Part shown: in pieces, positions 34,064-42,017 of the stretch
How the letters are laid out: each line of letters starts with the position of its first letter
Position numbering within the stretch: the stretch's first letter is position 1
NCBI GenBank assembly: GCA_963774445.1
Contig: CAVZFC010000010.1
Coordinates: 620,001 to 684,000, forward strand
DNA: 64,000 nucleotides
From: CAVUQH01 sp963774445
GTDB taxonomy: Bacteria; Myxococcota_A; Polyangia; Haliangiales; Haliangiaceae
Direction of reading: 5' to 3'
Position numbers and translations under genes: made by a program
Notes under the pieces: model-generated
Databases searched by the model: none
What the model saw: the letters and a program-made list of their open reading frames with translations, nothing else
Told to the model about the DNA's origin: nothing

Positions 34064-34786
34064 ATGGAAAATCTGGTTAATAATTACCTGAATACCTTTT
34101 CCTGTTACAACCTTGAAACCGGAGACTTTCCGGGGCCGGTTATCACTATCTCGCGACAGGCAGGATGCTCCGCCCAACGTATTGCTATAAAACTTTCGAA
34201 AATTTTAACCGGCTACAGTTATATGTCTGAAACAAAAACAGATGTTGAATGGCGCTGGGTGGATAAAAAAGTTTTTACCCGTACAGTAAAAGAAATTATT
34301 GATGAAATTAATGATGGCAATTATGATGACAAAGAAGAAGCCATTGAAAAACTGAATGCAGTTGCCAGAGCTTTTTCTGAGGAAACGATATATGAAATTA
34401 CCGACCAGAAAATGATCCGGATTCTGAAAGGTGTTATTTGCCGTTTGGCTTTTGAAGGCCGAAAAATAATTGTAGGCCGTTCGGCTGGTGTGATTCTGAA
34501 AAATGTTCCAAACAAACTCAACATAAGATTGGAAGCCCCTGTTGAATGGCGAATAAACAGGATTATGCAAATTAAAGAGTTTAGCCAGGCCAAAGCTGCT
34601 GCTTATATTAACGACATGGATAAAAGACGCGACACATTTATTGAAAAAATAAATGGCCGAAAAGCAGAAAACAATGATTTTGATGTTATTTTCAATTATG
34701 CTTCATTGGAAGATGACGAAATATTAGATGCTGTTGTTAATATTCTAAGAAATAAAAACATTGTCTCTCAACACGCCGGATTTTAG
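34064..34786 (+). CDS. Cytidylate kinase-like protein
   Basis: 240 residues of the Cmk-like (Cytidylate_kin2) type. The P-loop-like start is GPVITISRQAGCSAQRIAIK (about residues 24-43), with GRSAGVILKNVPNKLNIRLE and EWRINRIMQIKEFSQAKAAA in the middle and a lid-like stretch of basic residues DMDKRRDTFIEKINGR. The P-loop lacks the second usual Gly-Lys-Ser, so ATP binding may be altered. True cytidylate kinase is usually a shorter gene elsewhere. Biological role unknown; these occur singly in many Bacteroidota. A terminator follows at 34840. Confidence 0.8.
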   Translation: MENLVNNYLNTFSCYNLETGDFPGPVITISRQAGCSAQRIAIKLSKILTGYSYMSETKTDVEWRWVDKKVFTRTVKEIIDEINDGNYDDKEEAIEKLNAVARAFSEETIYEITDQKMIRILKGVICRLAFEGRKIIVGRSAGVILKNVPNKLNIRLEAPVEWRINRIMQIKEFSQAKAAAYINDMDKRRDTFIEKINGRKAENNDFDVIFNYASLEDDEILDAVVNILRNKNIVSQHAGF

Positions 34787-35144
34787 CCTGTTATTTTGTG
34801 CAATTCAATATTGATTATTATAAATCTCACCTTACTTAAGACCTTCCTTCGGGAAGGTTTTTTAATTCATAACACAGAATTTTTCCAGCATAAAAACATC
34901 ATAACAACTTCATATTCAAAACCTTGTTTTAATGTAATATAAAAAAAATCGGAAATTGTAGTAAATGTGCCAAATAGTATGTTTATTTGTATATTGAAGT
35001 TTAAAAGTTTTACTGTTAGCGAATTAGCTTGTTCAATGTATTTTTTACTTATAACTTGAAAAACATTTGCAAGAAATAATTCAACAATTATTAAAGCATC
35101 TTCATTAAATTACATTTTATTAAATTATTTATTGTTCTTTTTTT
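34787..35144. other. Intergenic with terminator and RRM gene leader
   Basis: Terminator at 34840-34866. The remaining 278 bases before the RRM gene are very AT-rich and long for a leader; small RNA-binding proteins of this kind are often controlled through a 5' untranslated region, but no defined structure was seen. Confidence 0.45.
34840..34866 (+). terminator. Terminator after the Cmk-like gene
   Basis: Compact hairpin ACCTTCC-TTCG-GGAAGGT followed by a T-run; the TTCG tetraloop makes it very stable. Confidence 0.92.
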
Positions 35145-35579
35145 ATGAATTTATTTGTTGCAAAATTAAGTCCGTCAACTACTAGTGACGACTTGGAAAA
35201 AACCTTCTCTGCGTTTGGAGAAGTAGCCTCTGCCAAAATTATTATTGACAGGGATACCCAAAACTCAAAAGGTTATGGCTTTGTAGAAATGCCAAATGAT
35301 GAAGAAGCTGAAAAAGCAATTGCTGATCTAAATGAGAGTGAACTGGATGGAAATCAGATTGTGGTAAAACAAGCAAATCCACAAGGTGCCCGTCCGGCAA
35401 GAAGTTTCAACCAGCGCGGTGGCGGTGGTGGTGGATTTAACCGTGGCGGTGGCGGCGGTGGTGGTTTCCAGCGTCGTGACGACCGTCGTAGTGGCGGCGG
35501 TGGCGGTGGTGGCCGCAGATTCGACAACCGCAGTCGCGGTGGCGGATCAGGCGGTTATGAATCGAATGAAAGATGGTAA
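35145..35579 (+). CDS. Glycine-rich RRM RNA-binding protein
   Basis: 144 residues. One RNA-recognition motif at residues 1-80: RNP2 is LFVAKL (3-8) and RNP1 is KGYGFVEM (42-49). The C-terminal ~55 residues are a Gly/Arg-rich tail (repeats of GGGGG with FNR, FQRR, SRG) resembling RGG boxes. Family: small bacterial RRM proteins, common in Bacteroidota and Cyanobacteria and often induced by cold. The tail's codons are GC-rich (ggt ggc ggc), in contrast to the neighbourhood, because of the Gly/Arg content. A terminator follows at once, so it is a single-gene unit. Confidence 0.95.
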   Translation: MNLFVAKLSPSTTSDDLEKTFSAFGEVASAKIIIDRDTQNSKGYGFVEMPNDEEAEKAIADLNESELDGNQIVVKQANPQGARPARSFNQRGGGGGGFNRGGGGGGGFQRRDDRRSGGGGGGGRRFDNRSRGGGSGGYESNERW

Positions 35580-35603
35580 AAAGGGAAAAACCGTATTAGA
35601 AAG

Positions 35604-35633
35604 AAGCTGCTCAATTTTGAGTAGCTTTTTTTA
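35604..35633 (+). terminator. Terminator after the RRM gene
   Basis: Stem AGCTGCTCA/TGAGTAGCT with an ATTT loop, followed by TTTTTTT. Confidence 0.88.
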
Positions 35634-35752
35634 TGTTTAAAATCATATTCACCTAATGTATATAATAATAACCATTTTATTATTTTTAAAGCTTAGTATT
35701 GCAGCCCTTTAACCAGGCTGCCAAAAACCAAATATCAACCAATTGTTACAGG

Positions 35753-38446
35753 ATGAAAACAAAAACTTTCCTATTCATCATCTGTCTGTTTTTTATTGCA
35801 GTTGTTAATTCGTTCGCTCAAAACACATACGTTCCTGACGATAATTTTGAGCAAGCTTTAATTGATTTGGGATATGATTCAGGCGTGTTGAATGATTCGG
35901 TGCCTACAGATTCAATCAAAAATATTGAAAGACTTTTTATATCTGGCAGAAGTATTTTTAATATAGAAGGCATAGGAGATTTTACCTCTCTAAGAAAATT
36001 ATATTGTTATGGGAATCAGATCGATAGACTGGATTTAACCAGCAATACAAATCTAACACACCTTTACTGTTCGCGAAACTTGCTTAAACACCTGGATTTA
36101 AGAGCGAATGCTAATCTGGAAAGTCTGGATTGTGAAAACAATCAACTCGATAGTTTAAATTTGAGTGCTAATACAAATTTGAAATACCTGATTTGTTCAT
36201 CCAACTTTCTTTCTCAGCTTGATTTAAAGTATAACACGAATTTACAAACTCTGGATTGTTTTGTTAATGAAATATCAGAATTGGATTTATCTTTTAATAA
36301 TCAACTAATACATGTTAATTGCATACGTAATAACCTTATTAGTTTGAATTTGAAAAATGGGTATAATAGTATTCTGTCAGAGTTATTCGCCTATGAAAAT
36401 CCTAATCTGCTCTGTATTCAGGTTGACAATGCCTCAGAGGCATACTCTAATCCATACTGGCTTAAAAATGCTTTTGCTGTTTTTAGTGAGGATTGTTCAA
36501 GTTGTGATATTGAAATGACCTATATACCAGATAATAATTTTGAGCAAGCTTTAATTGATTTAGAACTTGACAATGTATTAAATGATTCAGTCCCAACTAT
36601 TGCAGTAAAAAATTTAACATCGTTAAACGTTTTCTCCAAAAACATTACTGATCTATCAGGGATTGAAGATTTTGCAGCATTAGAAGAATTGTATTGTTAC
36701 AATAATCAAATCTCTGAAATTAATTTATCGGACAATACCAATTTAAAAGTATTACAAGTTCAAAACAATAGTATATATAATTTGGATTTAACTTCAAATG
36801 TCCAGCTAACACTACTAGATTGCAGCCATAATAATTTGATAAATTTGGATTTAAGCGCAAATATTCTACTGATAGACCTATATTGTTACAATAATTATTT
36901 AATAGATTTAGATTTAAGTTTAAATCCTTTTGTTGGTAGAATAAATGCTACTCACAATCAGCTTACTGGATTGAACTTACAGAATGGTAATAATTATAAC
37001 ATGACTATTGACATTTGGCAAAACACAAATCTTACTTGTGTTCAAGTCGATGAACCTTTATTCTCCGAAAATTCATATTACTGGCATGAAGACGAATGGA
37101 CAAGTTATTCTGAAGATTGCAGTTTTTCAGGTGCCGGAGTTCCTGTATCAGAGTATCTGGCACTTGAAATGTTTTACAGTTTAAATAACGGTGAAGATTG
37201 GCAATGGAACACAAACTGGCTCGATACAATTACCAGTAAGGTTGGAGAATGGGACGGCATAGGGGTTGAGGATGGACATGTAGTTAGGCTTTCCATGGAT
37301 TCTTCAAATGTAACAGAAATCCTACCTCAGGAGCTAAAAAACTTAACCCATCTGGAAAAACTATATCTTTTTAATAATAATATTTCAGGGAACTTACCCG
37401 AATGGATTGGTGAGCTTTCAAGCCTTAAAGAGTTAGATCTGGTAAAAAACAATATTACTGGTGAAATACCTGCTTCCATTGGAGGATTATATAATATTGA
37501 GACTCTTTGGCTCTCGGAAAATCAAATATCAGGTAATATTCCAGTTGAAATTGGTAATTTGACTGAATTAAGACATCTCGATTTAAGTAATAATATCCTC
37601 ACAGGGAAGATCCCAAAAAGCATTGGAAATCTAACAAATCTTTGGACACTCGATTTAAGCAATAATCAACTGGTCGGCCCTTTACCCATTGAACTTGAAA
37701 ACCTCATAAATATTTACCGGTTTGATATTGAGAATAACCTGATTGGAAATATTGATTTCAATAAATCAACAACAATTGAAAATATCCGCCAAATCCCTGA
37801 TGAACTGGCAGGTCTGCTTCAAATGGACACCTTGTATCTGGGAGGAAACAAACTGCAGTTTAACGACATTGAAGCCATTTTTTCATGGGATAATTATGAC
37901 AGTTTTGATCAATTTATTTACGCACCACAGGATTCAATTGGAAGTTCAAAAACGATTGAAACAGCAGAAGGTGATGCAATTGAATTAACCATCGACAATT
38001 ATTACCCGGGCTTTTCCGATAAGTATCAATGGTATAAAAATGAAAAGTTGCTTTCCGGAGAAACAGAGGCTAACCTAATGTTTGCAAATATACAATTGAC
38101 AGATGCAGGCAAATATTATTGTAAAATTACAAACCCGGTTGCCACCGAACTAACATTAACAAGCCGGAAATTTACACTAAATGTTCTTCCTTTAGTAAAT
38201 GTGCTTGATTTTAGAGAAGATAAAATTGAAATCTATCCCAATCCGGCAGAAAAATATGTTTTTATAGAAACTAACTACACTCCGGTTAACGTTGAAGTAT
38301 TTAATAACACAGGTCAGAAGGTATTAAACATTCCTGACTTTCAATCCGGATCAATTGACATTAAATCCCTTAATCCGGGCATTTATTTTTTCCGGATCAC
38401 AACTTTCAATAATACTATTTTGAACAAAAAAATTATTATCAATTAA
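35753..38446 (+). CDS. Secreted LRR protein with Ig-like and T9SS sorting domains
   Basis: 897 residues from the ATG at 35753 (upstream in-frame TTG adds only non-coding-like residues). Signal peptide ~1-22 ending SFAQ. Two internalin-type LRR blocks (~23-250 and ~255-455), each beginning PD(D/N)NFEQALIDL and built of ~21-residue units with YCYxNQIxxLDL and LDCxNN patterns, look like an internal duplication. Then ~462-735 contains 24-residue repeats of the plant type (LSxNxIxGxIPxxIGNLT). An Ig-like domain (~739-820, DAGKYYCKI) and a type A T9SS C-terminal domain (~824-897, YPNPAEKYV ... NPGIYFFRI) follow. Secreted to the cell surface; ligand unknown. Confidence 0.92.
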   Translation: MKTKTFLFIICLFFIAVVNSFAQNTYVPDDNFEQALIDLGYDSGVLNDSVPTDSIKNIERLFISGRSIFNIEGIGDFTSLRKLYCYGNQIDRLDLTSNTNLTHLYCSRNLLKHLDLRANANLESLDCENNQLDSLNLSANTNLKYLICSSNFLSQLDLKYNTNLQTLDCFVNEISELDLSFNNQLIHVNCIRNNLISLNLKNGYNSILSELFAYENPNLLCIQVDNASEAYSNPYWLKNAFAVFSEDCSSCDIEMTYIPDNNFEQALIDLELDNVLNDSVPTIAVKNLTSLNVFSKNITDLSGIEDFAALEELYCYNNQISEINLSDNTNLKVLQVQNNSIYNLDLTSNVQLTLLDCSHNNLINLDLSANILLIDLYCYNNYLIDLDLSLNPFVGRINATHNQLTGLNLQNGNNYNMTIDIWQNTNLTCVQVDEPLFSENSYYWHEDEWTSYSEDCSFSGAGVPVSEYLALEMFYSLNNGEDWQWNTNWLDTITSKVGEWDGIGVEDGHVVRLSMDSSNVTEILPQELKNLTHLEKLYLFNNNISGNLPEWIGELSSLKELDLVKNNITGEIPASIGGLYNIETLWLSENQISGNIPVEIGNLTELRHLDLSNNILTGKIPKSIGNLTNLWTLDLSNNQLVGPLPIELENLINIYRFDIENNLIGNIDFNKSTTIENIRQIPDELAGLLQMDTLYLGGNKLQFNDIEAIFSWDNYDSFDQFIYAPQDSIGSSKTIETAEGDAIELTIDNYYPGFSDKYQWYKNEKLLSGETEANLMFANIQLTDAGKYYCKITNPVATELTLTSRKFTLNVLPLVNVLDFREDKIEIYPNPAEKYVFIETNYTPVNVEVFNNTGQKVLNIPDFQSGSIDIKSLNPGIYFFRITTFNNTILNKKIIIN

Positions 38447-38660
38447 AAACTAACTGATATTCTGAACATTATAATGCTGGACAAGTTTTATAACAGAAAC
38501 TTTCAAATCTTCTTTGTAAATCTGCATCGCATTTACAGAATGTCTTTTGTAATTTAGAACAGGCAAAATAATTTTCAATTGAAATTAATGAAGTAACTGC
38601 AAAACAATACTTTTGCTACGTTTACATTCTATTCTTATTTAGAATTGTTCGTATAGAAAC

Positions 38661-38691
38661 TTTTTAGCCAAACAATAATTGGTTATCTTTG
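38661..38691 (+). promoter_or_regulatory. Promoter of the ectoine operon
   Basis: TTTT (38661-38664, one mismatch to TTTG), exactly 19 bases, then TATCTTTG (38684-38691, a full match to TAnnTTTG). The predicted start of transcription is about 23 bases before the ectA ATG. No operator palindrome was recognised; the EctR-type regulator of other bacteria is not encoded nearby. Confidence 0.7.
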
Positions 38692-38720
38692 TTCGAAGAG
38701 GATAAAGAACCAAATACTAT

Positions 38721-39242
38721 ATGACAGCTTTATTAACTGAAGACGAAAAACAAATCAGTAAAAAAATTGAATTCATATCCCCTCAGTCAATCGATGGTTA
38801 TGAAGTAAACCAACTTGTAAAAAACTGTAAACCGTTGGATGAAAATTCAATTTACTGTAATTTGTTACAATGTTATCATTTTAGCGAAACTTCAATATGT
38901 GCAAAGGCTAATGGTGTAATATGCGGCTTTGTTTCGGGGTATATATTACCCGGTAAAAACAACACTCTTTTTATCTGGCAGGTTGCAGTTTCAGAACACG
39001 TGAGAGGCCAGGGACTGGGGATGAAAATGATCAATAAAATACTATCATCCGAAGCCTGCAAAAACGTTAAATTTATACAAACTACCGTAACAAAATCAAA
39101 CCATGCATCATGGAGATTGTTTCAAAAACTAGCAAATATACTTTCTGTAGAACACAATTCAAACGTTCTTTTTAATGATATCACTCATTTCCGTGGAGAA
39201 CATGAAAGTGAAGAACTTATAACATTAGGACCTATCGAATAA
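38721..39242 (+). CDS. ectA: L-2,4-diaminobutyrate acetyltransferase
   Basis: 173 residues, GNAT fold. Acetylates diaminobutyrate at the gamma amino group, second step of ectoine synthesis. Diagnostic EctA features: CKPLDENSIYCNLLQCYHFS (the LDxNSxYxNLL...HF block) and FIWQVAVSEHVRGQGLGMKM, the acetyl-CoA loop. First gene of ectABCD plus a transporter. Length normal. Ectoine is a compatible solute for salt stress; the whole pathway is present in order here apart from the general aspartate kinase and semialdehyde dehydrogenase. Confidence 0.95.
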   Translation: MTALLTEDEKQISKKIEFISPQSIDGYEVNQLVKNCKPLDENSIYCNLLQCYHFSETSICAKANGVICGFVSGYILPGKNNTLFIWQVAVSEHVRGQGLGMKMINKILSSEACKNVKFIQTTVTKSNHASWRLFQKLANILSVEHNSNVLFNDITHFRGEHESEELITLGPIE

Positions 39243-39348
39243 ATCAGCAAATCATTCTTATTAAACAGTATTGATATGCAAAGCATTCAAAGCTACTTCT
39301 CAGACAATAAAATTATAAAGAACCTTATTAATATAAAATTTATAAAAA

Positions 39349-40695
39349 ATGAAAATTTTTGAAGAGATCGAATCTGAAGTTCAAAGTTATGCAAGAAATT
39401 TCCCTATCATTTTCAAAAATGCAAAAAACGAGTTCGTTTATGATCTGGATGATAACAAGTATCTTGATTTTTTGGCAGGAGCAGGCTCTCTTAATTACGG
39501 ACACAACAACCCTGTTTTTAAAAAAGCATTATTAAAATACATTGAAGACGATGGAATTACTCACAGCCTGGATTTACACACTATAGCCAAAGGGGAATTC
39601 ATGACTACTTTTAAGGAGAAAATACTCGAACCCAGAGGATATAATTATCTCCTGCAATTTACCGGTCCAACCGGAACAAATGCCGTTGAAGCAGCATTTA
39701 AAATTGCCCGGAATTATACGGGCAGAGATACCATTATTTCATTTACCAATGGTTTTCATGGTGTGACGCTTGGTTCGCTCGCAGCCACAGGAAACTCCTC
39801 GCACAGAAAGGCAGCAGCAACAGGTTTACACGATGTAACCCGAATGCCGTATTACGGCTATTTAGGTAATGATTTGAATACTACCGAATACCTGGATAAA
39901 ATTTTAAGCGACCCAAGTAGTGGTGTAGATATTCCTGCCGCAGTAGTTGTTGAAACTGTACAGGGTGAAGGAGGTATTAACGCCTGCTCAATGGAATGGC
40001 TTTACGATTTATACAAAGTGTGTAAGAAACATGATATTTTATTGATTATTGACGATATTCAAGCAGGTTGTGGCAGAACCGGTACATTTTTTAGTTTCGA
40101 GAATGCTGGCTTCACACCCGATATTGTAACCCTTTCGAAATCGCTGAGCGGTTACGGCCTTCCCTTTGCATTGGTATTGTTAAAACCGGAATACGATCTT
40201 TGGAAGCCAGGAGAACACAACGGCACATTCAGGGGAAACAATCACGCTTTTATTACTGCAAAAGCCGCCATCGAACACTTCTGGTCTGATGATAAATTCG
40301 AAAAAGAAATTCAGGAAAAAGGGAAATTTATTAAATACCGGCTAAATGCTATTGCATCAAATTATGGTGAAGGAAATTTCACCGTTTGTGGCCGTGGCAT
40401 GTTTCAGGGTCTGAATTGTGTTAATGGTGAAATTGCAAGTAACATAACCCGAAGAGCTTTTAAAAAAGGGATGATTCTTGAAACCAGCGGATCCAACGAC
40501 CAGGTAGTTAAACTTTTATGCCCCTTAACCATTTCATCGGAAAATTTGAAAAAAGGAATTGAGATTATCGAAGAATCGGTTGGTGAAGTTTGTAAAACCG
40601 AAAAAATACCGCAGGAATCAGACTATTTTGACGATGTAGTTATTTCAACTAACAATAATATTGATTATGATAATAAGACAATTGGAAAAAGCTGA
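39349..40695 (+). CDS. ectB: Diaminobutyrate-2-oxoglutarate aminotransferase
   Basis: 448 residues, class III PLP aminotransferase. Converts aspartate semialdehyde to 2,4-diaminobutyrate with glutamate, the first committed ectoine step. Motifs: DLDDNKYLDFLAGAGSLNYG, TGPTGTNAVEAAFKIARNYT, FTNGFHGVTLGSLAATGNSS, LLIIDDIQAGCGRTGTFFSF (PLP Asp) and the PLP Lys in TLSKSLSGYGLPFALVLLKP. The last ~20 codons overlap ectC by 29 bases. The gap to ectA is 106 bases. Confidence 0.96.
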   Translation: MKIFEEIESEVQSYARNFPIIFKNAKNEFVYDLDDNKYLDFLAGAGSLNYGHNNPVFKKALLKYIEDDGITHSLDLHTIAKGEFMTTFKEKILEPRGYNYLLQFTGPTGTNAVEAAFKIARNYTGRDTIISFTNGFHGVTLGSLAATGNSSHRKAAATGLHDVTRMPYYGYLGNDLNTTEYLDKILSDPSSGVDIPAAVVVETVQGEGGINACSMEWLYDLYKVCKKHDILLIIDDIQAGCGRTGTFFSFENAGFTPDIVTLSKSLSGYGLPFALVLLKPEYDLWKPGEHNGTFRGNNHAFITAKAAIEHFWSDDKFEKEIQEKGKFIKYRLNAIASNYGEGNFTVCGRGMFQGLNCVNGEIASNITRRAFKKGMILETSGSNDQVVKLLCPLTISSENLKKGIEIIEESVGEVCKTEKIPQESDYFDDVVISTNNNIDYDNKTIGKS

Positions 40696-41071
40696 AAAAA
40701 GCAACAGAAGAATTATTTCACCCGATGGAAACTGGGAAAGTACGCGGTTATTGCTGAAAGACGATAACATGGGTTTCTCATTTCATATTACAACCATATA
40801 CAGGGGTGCAGATTTTCAGATGCATTATAAAAATCATCTGGAATCGGTTTATTGTATATCGGGCAAAGGAGAAGTACATAACCTTGAAACCGGAAAAACT
40901 CACCCTATATTTCCGGGGACAATTTATATGCTCGACAAGAATGACAGACATATTTTAAGAGCTTATGAGGAGATGAAAATGGCTTGTGTTTTCAATCCTC
41001 CTTTAAACGGAAAAGAAGTTCATAATGCAGACGGAGCTTATGAATTAATTGCAAAAACAATAAACGAATAA
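40667..41071 (+). CDS. ectC: Ectoine synthase
   Basis: 134 residues, cupin fold. Cyclises gamma-acetyl-diaminobutyrate to ectoine. Iron-ligand residues known for the family (Glu, Tyr, His) correspond to E59, Y87 and H95 in HLESVYCISGKGEVHN and GTIYMLDKNDRHILRA. The substrate motif TIYRGADFQMHYKN and the ending VFNPPLNGKEVHNADGAY are standard. I place the start at ATG 40667 (MIIRQLEKAEKS), which matches the family N-terminus; an in-frame TTG at 40661 is less likely. It overlaps ectB, suggesting translational coupling. Confidence 0.95.
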   Translation: MIIRQLEKAEKSNRRIISPDGNWESTRLLLKDDNMGFSFHITTIYRGADFQMHYKNHLESVYCISGKGEVHNLETGKTHPIFPGTIYMLDKNDRHILRAYEEMKMACVFNPPLNGKEVHNADGAYELIAKTINE

Positions 41072-41078
41072 TTTTATA

Positions 41079-41963
41079 ATGATTGAAGATATTTATCCTT
41101 CGCGCGGAGGAAGAAAAGCTGAATTGGTACAACGAAAAGATCCGGTAGTTTACAAAGAATATGGTGAAGATTGTCCTTTAAGAAACGAACATTTTGAAGC
41201 TTATAAAAGGAATGGTTTTATTGTACTGGATAGTTATTTTTCAGAAAATGAAGTACAGCAATTTACCGACGAAATTAACCAGCTGAAAGTAAAGAACGAA
41301 ATTAAAGAATCAGATTATTCAATTACCGAACCCGGTAGTGGTGAGGTTCGCTCTATTTTTATGGTTCACCAAATCAGCGAGATATTTAATAAACTGGCTT
41401 CAAATGAGAAGCTAAAACGAATAGCGGAATATATTTTAAACGATGAAGTTTATATCCATCAATCGCGTATTAATTATAAACCCGGTTTTAAAGGAAAAGA
41501 ATTTTATTGGCATTCCGATTTTGAAACCTGGCATATTGAAGATGGAATGCCCCGCATGCGGGCTTTGAGCATGTCGATTGCTCTTACAGAAAATTTTTCG
41601 TACAATGGTTCCCTGATGCTGATTCCAGGTTCGCAGAATGATTATGTGGTTTGTGAAGGATATACACCGGAAAACCATTTCAAGGAATCGTTAAAAAAAC
41701 AGGAATACGGTGTTCCTTCCAATAAAAACCTGGAGACATTAGTGGAAAATGGAGGAATATATACAGCAGAGGGAAATCCCGGTGATGTCATCATTTTTGA
41801 CTGTAACACCATGCACGGATCAAACGGTAATATTAGCCCTTATCCGCGTTCCAATGTATTCTTTGTTTACAATTCTTTTTCAAACAAAGTAACTGACCCC
41901 TTTTGCAAACAACCGCCGCGCCCGGAATACATTTGCAGCAGGGAAAACATTAAAACACTTTAA
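41079..41963 (+). CDS. ectD: Ectoine hydroxylase
   Basis: 294 residues. Fe(II)/2-oxoglutarate dioxygenase that makes 5-hydroxyectoine. The iron site H-x-D is in YWHSDFETWHIEDGMPRMRA (about H143 and D145), with the distal His in FDCNTMHGSNGNISPYPRSN (about H245) and the nearby Arg that binds 2-oxoglutarate. Family signatures HIHQSRINYKPGFKGKEFYW-like (here YIHQSRINYKPGFKGKEFYW) are present. The start is 7 bases after ectC, confirming the operon. With it the organism should make hydroxyectoine, which is also a heat and desiccation protectant. Confidence 0.96.
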   Translation: MIEDIYPSRGGRKAELVQRKDPVVYKEYGEDCPLRNEHFEAYKRNGFIVLDSYFSENEVQQFTDEINQLKVKNEIKESDYSITEPGSGEVRSIFMVHQISEIFNKLASNEKLKRIAEYILNDEVYIHQSRINYKPGFKGKEFYWHSDFETWHIEDGMPRMRALSMSIALTENFSYNGSLMLIPGSQNDYVVCEGYTPENHFKESLKKQEYGVPSNKNLETLVENGGIYTAEGNPGDVIIFDCNTMHGSNGNISPYPRSNVFFVYNSFSNKVTDPFCKQPPRPEYICSRENIKTL

Positions 41964-41971
41964 ACAAATAC

Positions 41972-42010
41972 CTCCAAATGGTGAATTAATTCACTGTTCG
42001 GAGTTTTTTT
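41972..42010 (+). terminator. Hairpin and T-run between ectD and the transporter gene
   Basis: CTCC ... GGAG arms enclose a perfect inner stem GTGAATTAATTCAC; eight T follow. It looks like a full intrinsic terminator, yet its T-run ends only 8 bases before the transporter's ATG. The transporter may thus be expressed by read-through, or the hairpin may act as an attenuator. Confidence 0.7.
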
Positions 42011-42017
42011 TGAATTT

